Positions 9,228-20,115 of a stretch of DNA of 64,000 nt are shown one piece after another. The notes under the pieces are model-generated. The model was not told where the DNA came from. It saw nothing but the letters and a program-made list of their open reading frames with translations, and did not search any database. The DNA lies in NCBI RefSeq assembly GCF_030687835.1, contig NZ_CP117449.1:3720001-3784000 (forward strand), in the 5' to 3' direction. How positions within the stretch are numbered: position 1 is the first letter of the stretch; each line of letters begins with the position of its first letter. The stretch comes from Pseudomonas hefeiensis. GTDB taxonomy: Bacteria; Pseudomonadota; Gammaproteobacteria; Pseudomonadales; Pseudomonadaceae. The position numbers and the translations under genes are program-made.

Positions 9228-10133
9228 ATGCAAGCCGAATTGATTGTCGATGCACGCAACGCTGTCGGTGAGAGCCCGGTGTGGGTCCCCGAGGAAAACG
9301 CCCTGTACTGGGTAGACATTCCCAGCGGTGGGCTGCAGTGCTGGAATGCCGGAACCGGACAACTCAAAGGCTGGGAAACGCCCGAAATGCTCGCCTGCAT
9401 CGCCCGTCACCAGGACGGGGGTTGGGTCGCCGGCATGGAGAGCGGCTTCTTTCGTCTGCACCCCTTTGATGACGGCAGCCTGGACAGCGAATTGTGCGCC
9501 AGTGTCGAGCACGCCCGCACCGACATGCGCCTCAACGATGGCCGTTGCGACCGCCAGGGTCGTTTCTGGGCCGGCAGCATGGTGCTGAACATGGGGGCCA
9601 ATGCCGATCAGGGACGGATGTACCGCTTTGATGGCGGGCAGCGCGGCCCGGTCGAGGCACAACTGAGCGGGTTCATCGTACCCAACGGCCTGGGCTTCAG
9701 CCCGGACGGGCGCACGATGTACCTCTCCGACTCACATCCGTTGGTCCAGCAGATCTGGGCTTTCGACTACGACATCGACAGCGGCACGCCCTCCAACCGG
9801 CGGCTGTTCGTCGACATGATGCCCCTGGCCGGACGTCCGGACGGCGCGGCGGTGGACGCTGAAGGTTGCTACTGGATCTGCGCCAACGATGCCGGCCTCA
9901 TCCATCGTTTCACCCCGGATGGCCGACTGGATCGCTCTTTGGCGGTGCCGGTGAAGAAACCGACGATGTGCGCCTTTGGCGGCAGCCGTCTGGACACCCT
10001 GTTCGTCACCTCGATCCGCCCTGGCGACGACACTGATCCGCAATCCCTGGCTGGGGGCGTGTTTGCCCTCAACCCCGGCGTCAAGGGCCTTGCTGAAACG
10101 GCTTTCGGAGGATCGAAACACGCCGCCAACTGA
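9228..10133 (+). CDS. SMP-30/gluconolactonase family lactonase, probably uronolactonase (UxuL-like)
   Basis: 301-aa six-bladed propeller hydrolase. It has the family start (AELIVDARNAVGESPVWVPE) with a metal-binding glutamate in GESP, the RLNDGRCDRQGRFWAGSM strip and PNGLGFSPDGRTMYLSDS. Lying directly after udh, it most likely opens the aldaro-lactone made by uronate dehydrogenase to glucarate or galactarate. The ATG at 9228 has AAGGA about 6 bases upstream; the frame is open further upstream, but only as a shadow of udh. The metal and substrate are inferred from family and context. Confidence 0.87.
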   Translation: MQAELIVDARNAVGESPVWVPEENALYWVDIPSGGLQCWNAGTGQLKGWETPEMLACIARHQDGGWVAGMESGFFRLHPFDDGSLDSELCASVEHARTDMRLNDGRCDRQGRFWAGSMVLNMGANADQGRMYRFDGGQRGPVEAQLSGFIVPNGLGFSPDGRTMYLSDSHPLVQQIWAFDYDIDSGTPSNRRLFVDMMPLAGRPDGAAVDAEGCYWICANDAGLIHRFTPDGRLDRSLAVPVKKPTMCAFGGSRLDTLFVTSIRPGDDTDPQSLAGGVFALNPGVKGLAETAFGGSKHAAN

Positions 10134-10188
10134 CCTGCATTGCCGCTTCATTCGATAGACATAAAAACAACAACACTGGAGATTGACC

Positions 10189-11166
10189 ATGAATTTCAAA
10201 CGCACGCTTCTGATCGCAGCCCTCCCCCTGGCCTTCCTTGCGCAAGCGGCCCAGGCTCTTGAGATCAAGTTTGCCGATATCCACCCCGATGGCTATCCAA
10301 CCGTGGAAGCGGAAAAAATCCTCGGCAAGACGCTGGTCGAGGGAAGCAAAGGCCAGAAAGACCCGTTCACCTTCAAGATGTATTCCGGCGGTGTGTTGGG
10401 CTCGGAAAAAGAAGTCATCGAGCAGCTTCAGGTTGGCGCCGTACAAATGGCTCGCGTCAGTCTGGGCATCGTTGGACCGGTGGTGCCGGACGTGAACGTC
10501 TTCAACATGCCATTCGTGTTTCGTGACCAGGCGCACATGCGCAAGATCATCGACGGTGAAATCGGCCAGGAGATCCTCGACAAGATCACCAATTCCGAAT
10601 TCAACCTGGTGGCCCTGGCCTGGATGGACGGCGGCACGCGCAACCTCTACACCAAGAAGCCAGTGCACAAGCCCGAAGACATGCATGGCATGAAGATTCG
10701 CGTCATGGGCAACCCGATGTTCATCGAAACGCTCAACGCCATGGGCGGTAACGGGATCGCCATGGACACCGGTGAAATCTTCAGTGCCCTGCAGACCGGC
10801 GTGATTGACGGTGCGGAAAACAACCCGCCGACCATGCTGGAGCACAACCACTACCAGAACGCCAAGTACTACAGCCTGACCGGCCACCTGATCCTGCCGG
10901 AACCAGTGGTGATGTCCAAGTTCACCTGGGAAAAACTCACCCCCGAGCAGCAAGCCCTGGTGAAAAAAGCGGCCAAGCAGTCCCAACTGGACGAGCGCGA
11001 ATTGTGGGACAAGAAGACCCTCGCCAGTGAAGAGAAACTCAAGGCCGCCGGCGTTGAGTTCATCACTGTCGACAAGAAACCCTTCTATGACGCCACCGCA
11101 CCGATCCGGGCCAAATACGGTGCGCCGTACGCCGACCTGATCAAGCGTATCGAAGCCGTTCAGTAA
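10189..11166 (+). CDS. dctP: TRAP transporter solute-binding protein (DctP)
   Basis: Periplasmic binding protein of a tripartite ATP-independent transporter, 325 aa. A cleavable signal peptide ends at about residue 22 (LAFLAQAAQA). The mature domain shows the DctP features YSGGVLGSEKEVIEQLQVGA, VFNMPFVF, MKIRVMGNPMF (with the arginine that usually binds the substrate carboxylate) and GAENNPPTM. The genomic setting points to hexuronates or related sugar acids as ligand. CTGGAGA precedes the ATG by 5-6 bases. It is followed by the two membrane subunits. Confidence 0.92.
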   Translation: MNFKRTLLIAALPLAFLAQAAQALEIKFADIHPDGYPTVEAEKILGKTLVEGSKGQKDPFTFKMYSGGVLGSEKEVIEQLQVGAVQMARVSLGIVGPVVPDVNVFNMPFVFRDQAHMRKIIDGEIGQEILDKITNSEFNLVALAWMDGGTRNLYTKKPVHKPEDMHGMKIRVMGNPMFIETLNAMGGNGIAMDTGEIFSALQTGVIDGAENNPPTMLEHNHYQNAKYYSLTGHLILPEPVVMSKFTWEKLTPEQQALVKKAAKQSQLDERELWDKKTLASEEKLKAAGVEFITVDKKPFYDATAPIRAKYGAPYADLIKRIEAVQ

Positions 11167-11240
11167 CACCTCTCAATCTGTACTTGAAAAGGCCAGGCGC
11201 GCCCGATGTCCCAGGGCGCGCCCGGTTACGGTGGAACCCG

Positions 11241-11768
11241 ATGAAGAATTTGCTGCTGCGCATCAACGATAAGATTTACATGACTTGCATCTGGGTCGCC
11301 GGCCTCTCTGTCCTGGCAATTGCTCTGATGATTCCCTGGGGCGTGTTCGCCCGCTACGTGCTGGGTACCGGCTCAAGCTGGCCTGAGCCCACCGCGATTT
11401 TGCTGATGATTGTGTTCTCGTTCATCGGCGCCGCCGCCAGCTACCGCGCCGGTGCGCACATGGCCGTGGACATGCTCACCAGCCGCCTGCCCCCTCACTT
11501 GAAAACCGCGGCCTCGGTCGTTTCCCAACTGCTGATGGCTGCAATCTGCATCTTCATGATCAGCGGCGGCACCAAACTCTGCATATCCACCTGGAACCAG
11601 TACATGAGCGCCCTGCCCACGCTGCGGGTCGGCATCACGTACATGCCCATACCGGTCGGTGGTTTTTTGACCCTGATTTTTGTCCTGGAAAAACTCTTGC
11701 TCGGTGATCAGAGCAAGCGTCGGGTCGTGCAGTTCGACCTGGTCGAAGAAAGTGAAGGTGCCGCTTAA
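11241..11768 (+). CDS. dctQ: TRAP transporter small permease (DctQ)
   Basis: 175-aa inner-membrane subunit with four predicted transmembrane helices (about residues 14-38, 49-67, 86-108 and 128-152) and the family pattern MIPWGVFARYVLGTGSSWPEP. The frame is open from 11184, but the ATG at 11241 gives the normal DctQ N-terminus. Its stop overlaps the dctM start by one base (TAATG), so the two permease subunits are translationally coupled. It works with DctP and DctM in sodium-driven uptake. Confidence 0.9.
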   Translation: MKNLLLRINDKIYMTCIWVAGLSVLAIALMIPWGVFARYVLGTGSSWPEPTAILLMIVFSFIGAAASYRAGAHMAVDMLTSRLPPHLKTAASVVSQLLMAAICIFMISGGTKLCISTWNQYMSALPTLRVGITYMPIPVGGFLTLIFVLEKLLLGDQSKRRVVQFDLVEESEGAA

Positions 11769-13048
11769 TGGACGCTCTGATTCTGCTGGGCAGTTTTTTC
11801 CTGTTGATCGTGATCGGCATGCCGGTCGCCTACGCTCTGGGCGCCGCTGCGCTGATCGGCGCGTGGTGGATCGACATCCCGTTCCAGGCCGTGATGATCC
11901 AGGTCGCGGGCGGGGTGAATAAGTTTTCGTTGCTGGCCATTCCGTTCTTCATTCTGGCCGGTGCAATCATGGCCGAGGGCGGTATGTCTCGCCGGCTGGT
12001 GGCATTCGCCGGTGTGCTGGTGGGTTTCGTGCGCGGCGGTCTGTCGTTGGTCAACATCATGGCCTCGACCTTCTTTGGCGCAATCTCGGGTTCCTCGGTA
12101 GCGGACACCGCATCAGTCGGTTCGGTGCTGATTCCGGAAATGGAACGCCGTGGTTATCCGCGCGAATTCTCCACCGCCGTCACCGTCAGCGGCTCGGTAC
12201 AAGCGCTACTGACCCCACCGAGTCACAACTCGGTGCTCTACTCCCTGGCTGCCGGTGGTACGGTCTCCATTGGCGCACTGTTCATGGCCGGAATCGTGCC
12301 GGGGCTGTTGATGAGCGCCTCGCTGATGGCCCTGTGTCTGATCTTCGCGAAAAAGCGCAACTACCCCAAGGGCGAAGTGATTCCCCTCAAGCAGGCGCTG
12401 AAAATTTGTGGTGAAGCCCTGTGGGGCATGATGACCATGGTGATCATTCTCGGCGGTATTCTGTCAGGCGTTTTCACTGCCACCGAATCGGCCGCCATCG
12501 CTGTGCTCTGGGCATTTTTCGTGACCATGTGCATCTACCGCGACTACAAGTGGAGCGAGTTGCCGAAACTGATGCATCGCACGGTACGTACCATCTCAAT
12601 CGTGATGATCCTGATCGGCTTCGCCGCCAGCTTCGGTTACATCATGACCCTGATGCAGATCCCGGCGAAAATCACCACCCTGTTCCTGACCATCTCCGAT
12701 AACCGTTATGTGATCCTGATGTGCATCAACGTGATGCTGCTGGTCCTGGGTACGGTGATGGACATGGCGCCGCTGATCCTGATCCTGACGCCGATTCTGA
12801 TGCCGGTGATCCTGGGCATCGGTGTAGACCCGGTGCAGTTCGGCATGATCATGCTGGTGAACCTGGGTATCGGGCTGATCACTCCGCCTGTGGGCGCCGT
12901 GCTGTTCGTGGGCGCCGCCATTGGCAAGGTCAGTATCGAAAGCACCGTCAAGGCCCTGCTGCCGTTCTACGGCATGCTGTTCCTGGTGTTGCTGGCCGTG
13001 ACCTACATTCCGGCTATCTCGCTGTGGCTGCCGAATCTGGTGTTGTAA
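11768..13048 (+). CDS. dctM: TRAP transporter large permease (DctM)
   Basis: 426-aa transport subunit with about twelve to thirteen membrane helices. Family signatures include AGGVNKFSLLAIPFFILAG, MASTFFGAISGSSVADTASV and the late GTVMDMAPLILILTPILMPV followed by NLGIGLITPPVGAVLF. It starts within the dctQ stop codon. Together with DctP and DctQ it should import the sugar acid that Udh and the lactonase process. A REPIN follows before the epimerase gene. Confidence 0.94.
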   Translation: MDALILLGSFFLLIVIGMPVAYALGAAALIGAWWIDIPFQAVMIQVAGGVNKFSLLAIPFFILAGAIMAEGGMSRRLVAFAGVLVGFVRGGLSLVNIMASTFFGAISGSSVADTASVGSVLIPEMERRGYPREFSTAVTVSGSVQALLTPPSHNSVLYSLAAGGTVSIGALFMAGIVPGLLMSASLMALCLIFAKKRNYPKGEVIPLKQALKICGEALWGMMTMVIILGGILSGVFTATESAAIAVLWAFFVTMCIYRDYKWSELPKLMHRTVRTISIVMILIGFAASFGYIMTLMQIPAKITTLFLTISDNRYVILMCINVMLLVLGTVMDMAPLILILTPILMPVILGIGVDPVQFGMIMLVNLGIGLITPPVGAVLFVGAAIGKVSIESTVKALLPFYGMLFLVLLAVTYIPAISLWLPNLVL

Positions 13049-13085
13049 CGAACAAACGACAAAATCCCCTTGTGGGAAATCCCCT

Positions 13086-13173
13086 TGTGGGAGCAAAGCT
13101 TGCTCGCGATGCAGGCTCCTCGGTTTCCAGGGAGACTGCGTCATCTTCATCGCGAGCAAGCTTTGCTCCTACA
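13086..13173. repeat. REPIN after dctM
   Basis: Arms TGTGGGAGCAAAGCTTGCTC... (13086-13111) and its near-exact complement (13148-13173, one mismatch in GCTCCTACA). It follows a partial direct duplication of CCCCTTGTGGGA, and the core is a variant of the common GTGGGAGC type. Confidence 0.88.
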
Positions 13174-13237
13174 AGTCCTCGCCAAAAATCCGGCTGTCCC
13201 CACAACAGTTTTTTCAACCTTGCAAAACAAGGTCACC

Positions 13238-14107
13238 ATGACGCCGCCCCTTCTCCACCTCGAAGACGAACTGACCCGCCTCACCCTGGCCCCGCACCTG
13301 GGCGCCAGTCTCGTTGAATGGACGTTGCGCAGCACCGGTGCTCCCCTGCTACGCCCGCCCGCGCCGCAAGCGCTGGAAAACGGCCTGCCTGGCAAGCTCG
13401 GCTGTTTCCCGCTGATCCCGTGGTCGAACCGGATCGCCAAGGGCGGTTTCGACTGTCCGGGCGGCTGGCTCGCCCTGGAAGCCAACAGCCCCAACGATCC
13501 GTTTCCGATCCATGGCAGCGCCTGGCAGCAACCCTGGCAAGTCATTGAGCACAGTGCTCAGCAAGCGCTGTTGCAGCTCGACAGCCAACAGCCGTTCGCC
13601 TACTGCGCCAGCCTGCGGATCCGTTTGAGCGGTGGTCAGTTACAGATCGCGATGCACGTCACCCACCTGGCCGAACAGGCCGCGTGGCATGGGCTGGGTT
13701 TACACCCGTACTTCCCGCGCACTGCGGGCACACGCCTGCAAACCCGTGCGACCGAAGTCTGGATGTGCGATGAGCAAAAACTACCGACAGGGCTGGGGCA
13801 GGTTCCTGAAATCTGGGACTTCCAACAACCCCGCTTGCTGCCGGACACCCTCGTGGATAACGGCTTTGGCGGGTGGGACGGGCATTGCCTGATCCAGCAA
13901 CCAGACCTGGGTTATGAGCTGGAATGCCGAGCCAGCGGTAGCGAATACTTCCTGCTGTACTGTCCCGTGGGCCTGGATTTCTTTTGCATCGAACCGGTCA
14001 GCCATCCGGTCAATGCCCACCACCTGCCAGGGCGGCCGGGGTTGCGCTTGCTGGAGCAAGGGCAAGCGGTGACGCTCGGGTTTTCGATGCAGTGCCGACT
14101 GCTCTAA
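13238..14107 (+). CDS. Aldose 1-epimerase (mutarotase) family protein
   Basis: 289-aa galactose mutarotase-like beta-sandwich enzyme that interconverts alpha and beta anomers. Visible features are LGCFPLIPWSNRIAKGGF near residue 55, HGSAWQQPWQ (first conserved histidine), GLGLHPYFPRT (second histidine) and the late VGLDFFCIEPVSHPVNAHHL with its catalytic glutamate. It is the last gene of the uronate locus, after a REPIN, so it may equilibrate anomers of uronic acids or other sugars. The frame is open upstream only through the REPIN; the ATG at 13238 is the sensible start. Confidence 0.85.
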   Translation: MTPPLLHLEDELTRLTLAPHLGASLVEWTLRSTGAPLLRPPAPQALENGLPGKLGCFPLIPWSNRIAKGGFDCPGGWLALEANSPNDPFPIHGSAWQQPWQVIEHSAQQALLQLDSQQPFAYCASLRIRLSGGQLQIAMHVTHLAEQAAWHGLGLHPYFPRTAGTRLQTRATEVWMCDEQKLPTGLGQVPEIWDFQQPRLLPDTLVDNGFGGWDGHCLIQQPDLGYELECRASGSEYFLLYCPVGLDFFCIEPVSHPVNAHHLPGRPGLRLLEQGQAVTLGFSMQCRLL

Positions 14108-14118
14108 CACCCAGTTCC

Positions 14119-14207
14119 CTGTGGGAGCAAGGCTTGCCCGCGATGAAGTGGACGCGGTCTCCCGGGAACCGAGGCGTCTGCATCGCGAGCAAGCTTTGCT
14201 CCCACAG
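14119..14207. repeat. REPIN between the epimerase gene and bkdR
   Basis: 27-base arms at 14119-14145 and 14181-14207. The left arm is of the GGCTTGCCCGCG subtype and the right of the GCTTTGCTCGCG subtype, so the arms have diverged or come from different subtypes. It lies between convergent genes. Confidence 0.87.
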
Positions 14208-14230
14208 GGATTGGTGCGGTCTTTTGATGC

Positions 14231-14719
14231 TCAGGTGCCCAAGGTCAATCCGTTGGCCGGCAAAGGCAGCGCAGTCTTGTAACGCACCTGCTTGAGCGCA
14301 AAGCTCGAACGGATATTCGCCACACCCGGGACCTTGGTCAGAAAGTCCATCATGAACCGCTCCAGCGACTGGATCGACGGCACCAGCACGCGGATCAGGT
14401 AATCCGGGTCGCCTGCCATCAAGTAGCACTCCATCACCTCCGGCCGGTCGGAGATCGCCTCTTCGAAGTGCTGCAACGCCTCCTCCACCTGTTTTTCCAG
14501 GCTCACGTGGATGAACACATTGACATGCAGGCCCAGCAGATCGGCATCCAGCAGCGTGACCTGCTCGCGTATCACCCCCAGCTCCTCCATGGCCCGGACC
14601 CGGTTGAAGCAAGGCGTGGGCGAGAGATTGACCGACCGGGCGAGCTCGGCGTTGGTAATGCGGGCGTTTTCCTGAAGGCTGTTCAGAATGCCGATGTCGG
14701 TGCGATCCAGTTTACGCAT
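14231..14719 (-). CDS. bkdR: Lrp/AsnC family activator of the bkd operon
   Basis: 162-aa Lrp-type regulator divergent from bkdA1. It has an N-terminal AsnC helix-turn-helix ([21 protein letters not shown], then [21 protein letters not shown]) and a C-terminal RAM ligand domain ([20 protein letters not shown]). In Pseudomonas BkdR activates the branched-chain keto acid dehydrogenase genes in response to branched-chain amino acids. The identical gene arrangement supports the name. The 193-base divergent promoter region is A+T-rich, as known for BkdR targets. Confidence 0.94.
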   Translation of the reverse strand: MRKLDRTDIGILNSLQENARITNAELARSVNLSPTPCFNRVRAMEELGVIREQVTLLDADLLGLHVNVFIHVSLEKQVEEALQHFEEAISDRPEVMECYLMAGDPDYLIRVLVPSIQSLERFMMDFLTKVPGVANIRSSFALKQVRYKTALPLPANGLTLGT

Positions 14720-14748
14720 GAGACAAATAATCCTGTTTTTTATCGTTG

Positions 14749-14767
14749 TGCAGATTTTTTATCTGCA
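14749..14767. promoter_or_regulatory. Candidate BkdR binding repeat
   Basis: TGCAGAT (14749-14755) and ATCTGCA (14761-14767) form a 7-bp inverted repeat around TTTTT in the bkdR-bkdA1 intergenic region. Lrp-type regulators bind such A+T-centred palindromes; the assignment to BkdR is inference from position. Confidence 0.35.
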
Positions 14768-14906
14768 AATGATCTGAACAGCAACCCAACAGAGAAAAAT
14801 ATTCTTCTGCGTCGAGCCTATGATTGTTGTAGGACAATTTTTCCTTACCCAGGAAAGTTCGTCAGCTAGCGCGCCCACTACAAGAAATTCACAAGATCGA
14901 GCGTAG

Positions 14907-16148
<1,242 letters not shown>

Positions 16149-16149
16149 C

Positions 16150-17208
16150 ATGAACGATCACAACAACGCTATCCAGCTGGACACCGCCATGACCACTACC
16201 ACCATGACCATGATCCAGGCCCTGCGCTCGGCCATGGACGTGATGCTCGAGCGCGACGACAACGTCGTGGTGTTCGGCCAGGACGTGGGCTACTTCGGCG
16301 GCGTGTTCCGCTGCACCGAAGGCCTGCAAAACAAGTACGGCACCTCCCGGGTGTTCGATGCACCGATCTCTGAAAGCGGTATCGTCGGCGTGGCCGTGGG
16401 CATGGGCGCCTACGGGTTGCGGCCGGTGGCCGAGATTCAGTTCGCCGACTACGTCTACCCGGCGTCGGACCAGATCATTTCCGAAGCGGCGCGCCTGCGC
16501 TATCGCTCGGCCGGCGAGTTCACCGCGCCGATGACTCTGCGCATGCCCTGCGGCGGCGGTATCTATGGCGGCCAGACCCACAGCCAGAGCATCGAAGCGA
16601 TGTTCACCCAGGTCTGTGGCCTGCGAACCGTGATGCCATCGAACCCTTACGACGCCAAGGGCCTGCTGATCGCCTCCATCGAAAACGATGACCCGGTGAT
16701 CTTCCTCGAACCCAAGCGCCTGTATAACGGCCCGTTCGACGGCCACCACGACCGCCCGGTAACGCCGTGGTCCAAACACCCGTCGGCGCAGGTGCCGGAC
16801 GGTTACTACACCGTGCCGCTGGACGTCGCCGCCATCACCCGTCCGGGCAAGGATGTGACCATCCTCACCTACGGCACTACGGTCTACGTCTCCCAAGTGG
16901 CGGCCGAAGAAACCGGCATCGACGCCGAAGTCATCGACCTGCGCAGCCTGTGGCCGCTGGACCTTGAGACCATCGTCAAATCCGTGAAGAAGACCGGCCG
17001 CTGTGTGGTGGTCCACGAAGCCACCCGCACCTGCGGTTTCGGCGCTGAACTGGTGTCGCTGGTGCAAGAGCATTGTTTCCATCACCTGGAAGCGCCCATC
17101 GAGCGTGTCACCGGTTGGGACACGCCCTACCCGCATGCGCAGGAGTGGGCGTATTTCCCAGGGCCGTCCCGGGTGGGCGCGGCGTTGAAACGGGTCATGG
17201 AGGTCTGA
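16150..17208 (+). CDS. bkdA2: 2-oxoisovalerate dehydrogenase E1 subunit beta
   Basis: 352-aa beta chain that completes the E1 heterotetramer and holds the transketolase pyrimidine and C-terminal domains. Recognisable segments are VVFGQDVGYFGGVFRCTEGL, FDAPISESGIVGVAVGMGA, RMPCGGGIYGGQTHSQS and the C-terminal IDLRSLWPLDLETI followed by VVHEATRTCGFGAEL. bkdB begins on the base after its stop, so subunit synthesis is coupled. Confidence 0.97.
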   Translation: MNDHNNAIQLDTAMTTTTMTMIQALRSAMDVMLERDDNVVVFGQDVGYFGGVFRCTEGLQNKYGTSRVFDAPISESGIVGVAVGMGAYGLRPVAEIQFADYVYPASDQIISEAARLRYRSAGEFTAPMTLRMPCGGGIYGGQTHSQSIEAMFTQVCGLRTVMPSNPYDAKGLLIASIENDDPVIFLEPKRLYNGPFDGHHDRPVTPWSKHPSAQVPDGYYTVPLDVAAITRPGKDVTILTYGTTVYVSQVAAEETGIDAEVIDLRSLWPLDLETIVKSVKKTGRCVVVHEATRTCGFGAELVSLVQEHCFHHLEAPIERVTGWDTPYPHAQEWAYFPGPSRVGAALKRVMEV

Positions 17209-18471
17209 ATGGGCACGCACGTTATCAAGATGCCGGACATCGGCGAAGGCATCGCCGAAGTTGAACTGTCGGTGTGGCACGTCAAGGTTGGCGACATGGT
17301 GGTCGAGGACCAGGTACTGGCCGATGTCATGACCGACAAGGCCATGGTGGACATTCCCTCGCCAGTCCACGGTCGGGTGATTGCCCTGGGTGGCGAGCCG
17401 GGCGAAGTCATGGCGGTGGGCAGCGAACTGATCCGCATTGAAGTCGAAGGTGCCGGCAACCTCAAGGAATCGGCGCAGCCCGCCGTCGCCGCGCCAGCGC
17501 CGAAAGCCGAGCCGGTGGCAACGCCTGAACCGGCGCTGGAAAAACCCGCTGCGGCGCCACGCCCCGCGCCGCAAGCGCCGGTAGCCCGCGAGCCTGACGA
17601 GCGGCCGCTGGCCTCTCCGGCCGTACGCAAACACGCGCTGGACCTGGGCATTCAATTGCGCCTGGTCCAGGGCAGTGGCCCGGCCGGGCGTGTCCTGCAT
17701 GAAGACCTGGAGGCCTATCTGGCCCAGGGTCCGTCGATCCAGAACAAGGGGGGTGCAGGCTACGCCGAACGCCACGACGAGCAGCAAATCCCGGTGATCG
17801 GCATGCGCCGCAAGATCGCCCAGCGCATGCAGGAGGCGACTCAACGTGCCGCCCATTTCAGCTACGTTGAGGAAATCGACGTCACCGCTCTGGAAGAACT
17901 GCGGGTTCATCTGAACGAAAAACATGGCGCCAGCCGCGGCAAGCTGACCTTGTTGCCATTCCTGGTACGCGCCCTGGTCGTGGCCCTGCGCGACTTCCCG
18001 CAAATGAACGCCCGCTATGACGACGAAGCCCAGGTCATCACTCGCTCGGGCGCCGTGCATGTCGGCGTTGCCACTCAGAGCGACGTCGGCCTAATGGTGC
18101 CGGTGGTGCGCCACGCCGAAGCCCGCAGCCTGTGGGATAGCGCGGCAGAAATCTCGCGCTTGGCCACCTCGGCCCGCAATGGCAAGGCCAGCCGCGATGA
18201 GCTGTCCGGCTCGACCATTACCCTGACCAGCCTCGGCGCCCTCGGCGGTATCGTCAGTACGCCAGTGCTGAACCTGCCGGAAGTGGCGATCGTCGGCGTG
18301 AACAAAATCGTCGAACGGCCCGTGGTAATCAAAGGCCAGATCGTGATCCGCAAAATGATGAACCTTTCCAGTTCCTTCGATCACCGGGTGGTCGACGGCA
18401 TGGACGCGGCGCAATTCATCCAGGCCCTACGCGGCTTGCTCGAACAACCTGCCACCCTGTTTGTGGAGTAA
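17209..18471 (+). CDS. bkdB: Branched-chain 2-oxo acid dehydrogenase E2 (lipoamide acyltransferase)
   Basis: 420-aa core protein of the complex. Domain order: one lipoyl domain (1-80, lipoyl-lysine Lys44 in DVMTDKAMVD), an Ala/Pro-rich linker (about 88-125), a peripheral-subunit-binding domain (SPAVRKHALDLGIQL, about 135-170) and the catalytic acyltransferase domain with SSSFDHRVVDGMDAAQF near the C-terminus. It passes the acyl group from E1 to CoA. Neighbours E1 and E3 are in the same operon. Confidence 0.97.
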   Translation: MGTHVIKMPDIGEGIAEVELSVWHVKVGDMVVEDQVLADVMTDKAMVDIPSPVHGRVIALGGEPGEVMAVGSELIRIEVEGAGNLKESAQPAVAAPAPKAEPVATPEPALEKPAAAPRPAPQAPVAREPDERPLASPAVRKHALDLGIQLRLVQGSGPAGRVLHEDLEAYLAQGPSIQNKGGAGYAERHDEQQIPVIGMRRKIAQRMQEATQRAAHFSYVEEIDVTALEELRVHLNEKHGASRGKLTLLPFLVRALVVALRDFPQMNARYDDEAQVITRSGAVHVGVATQSDVGLMVPVVRHAEARSLWDSAAEISRLATSARNGKASRDELSGSTITLTSLGALGGIVSTPVLNLPEVAIVGVNKIVERPVVIKGQIVIRKMMNLSSSFDHRVVDGMDAAQFIQALRGLLEQPATLFVE

Positions 18472-18474
18472 GCG

Positions 18475-19857
18475 ATGCAGACTTTGAACACCAAGCTGCT
18501 GATCATTGGCGGCGGTCCTGGCGGCTACGTGACAGCGATTCGCGCCGGCCAACTGGGCATTGAAACGATACTGGTGGAAGGCCAGGCGCTGGGCGGTACC
18601 TGCCTGAACATCGGCTGCATCCCATCCAAGGCGTTGATCCATGTGGCCGAGCAGTTCCACCAGACCCGACACCACAGCCAGGGCTCGGCCCTGGGCATCA
18701 CGGTTTCGGCGCCACGCCTGGACATCGGCAAGAGCGTGGAATGGAAGGACGGCATCGTTGATCGCCTGACCACCGGCGTCGCGGCGCTGCTGAAAAAGCA
18801 TAAGGTCCAGGTCATTCACGGTTGGGCCAACGTAGTCGATGGCAAAACCGTTGACGTCGGTGACACGCGCATCCAGTGCGAACACCTGCTGCTGGCCACC
18901 GGTTCGAAAAGCGTCGATCTGCCGATGCTGCCGATTGGTGGGCCGATCATTTCCTCCACCGAAGCCCTCGCCCCGGCCTCGGTGCCCAAGCACCTGGTGG
19001 TGGTGGGCGGTGGCTACATCGGCCTGGAGTTGGGCATCGCCTACCGCAAACTCGGCGCCGAAGTCAGCGTGGTCGAGACCCAGGAGCGGATTCTGCCGGC
19101 CTACGACGGCGAACTGACCCAACCGGTGCACGAGGCGCTCAAGCAGTTGGGCGTGAAGCTGTACCTCAAGCACAGCGTCGAAGGTTTCGATGCCCAGGCC
19201 AGTACGTTGCAAGTGCGAGATCCCGATGGCGATACGCTGAACCTGGACACCGACCGGGTGCTGGTGGCCGTTGGTCGCAAACCCAACACCCAGGGTTGGA
19301 ACCTCGAAGCGTTGCACTTGGAAATGAACGGTTCGGCGGTAAAAATCGACAATCGCTGCCAGACCAGCATGCGCAACGTCTGGGCCATCGGCGATCTGAG
19401 CGGCGAACCGATGCTCGCTCACCGGGCCATGGCCCAGGGCGAAATGGTTGCCGAGCTGATCGCCGGCCAGCCTCGCGAGTTCGCCCCGACGGCCATCGCT
19501 GCGGTGTGCTTTACCGACCCGGAACTGGTGGTGGTCGGCAAGACCCCGGACGAAGCCAAGGCCGCCGGGCTCGACTGCATCGTTTCCAGCTTCCCGTTCG
19601 CCGCCAATGGCCGGGCCATGACCCTGGAATCGAAAAGCGGTTTCGTGCGGGTCGTGGCACGTCGGGACAATCACCTGATCGTTGGCTGGCAGGCGGTCGG
19701 CGTCGGTGTGTCGGAGCTGTCCACCGCGTTCGGCCAGTCCCTGGAAATGGGCGCACGCCTGGAAGACATCGCCGGCACCATCCACGCCCATCCGACGCTG
19801 GGCGAGGCGGTGCAGGAAGCGGCGCTGCGGGCGTTGGGGCATGCATTGCATCTGTGA
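18475..19857 (+). CDS. lpdV: Dihydrolipoyl dehydrogenase of the bkd complex (LPD-Val)
   Basis: 460-aa FAD/NAD oxidoreductase (E3) that reoxidises the lipoyl group of BkdB. It has an FAD site [15 protein letters not shown] near the N-terminus, the redox disulfide Cys43/Cys48 in [13 protein letters not shown], an NAD site [13 protein letters not shown] and the C-terminal [13 protein letters not shown] with catalytic His and Glu. It lies 3 bases after bkdB and is the dedicated E3 of the branched-chain complex in Pseudomonas. Confidence 0.96.
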   Translation: MQTLNTKLLIIGGGPGGYVTAIRAGQLGIETILVEGQALGGTCLNIGCIPSKALIHVAEQFHQTRHHSQGSALGITVSAPRLDIGKSVEWKDGIVDRLTTGVAALLKKHKVQVIHGWANVVDGKTVDVGDTRIQCEHLLLATGSKSVDLPMLPIGGPIISSTEALAPASVPKHLVVVGGGYIGLELGIAYRKLGAEVSVVETQERILPAYDGELTQPVHEALKQLGVKLYLKHSVEGFDAQASTLQVRDPDGDTLNLDTDRVLVAVGRKPNTQGWNLEALHLEMNGSAVKIDNRCQTSMRNVWAIGDLSGEPMLAHRAMAQGEMVAELIAGQPREFAPTAIAAVCFTDPELVVVGKTPDEAKAAGLDCIVSSFPFAANGRAMTLESKSGFVRVVARRDNHLIVGWQAVGVGVSELSTAFGQSLEMGARLEDIAGTIHAHPTLGEAVQEAALRALGHALHL

Positions 19858-19890
19858 CTCAGGGGATTTGAGGGTGTGAGTGGTGGCCTC

Positions 19891-19972
19891 TTCGCGAGCA
19901 AGCCCGCTCCCACAAGTGATCTCGGTCGCTCATGCGAACACAATCCAATGTGGGAGCGGGCTTGCTCGCGAA
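19891..19972. repeat. REPIN after lpdV
   Basis: 24-base perfect arms at 19891-19914 and 19949-19972 (GTGGGAGCGGGC core) 34 bases after the bkd operon, before ilvE. Confidence 0.92.
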
Positions 19973-20115
19973 TTTTCAAAAACACCACCATTTATCTGCC
20001 TACCCCCCATCGAGCAGGCTGCGAAACAGCCCCGGAATGAAGTATTGTTGTCCCCATCCAAAAAACGTCAGAAGCCTTGAACCGTTTCGGCGGTTGTTAA
20101 GAAATAGAGGGTGTC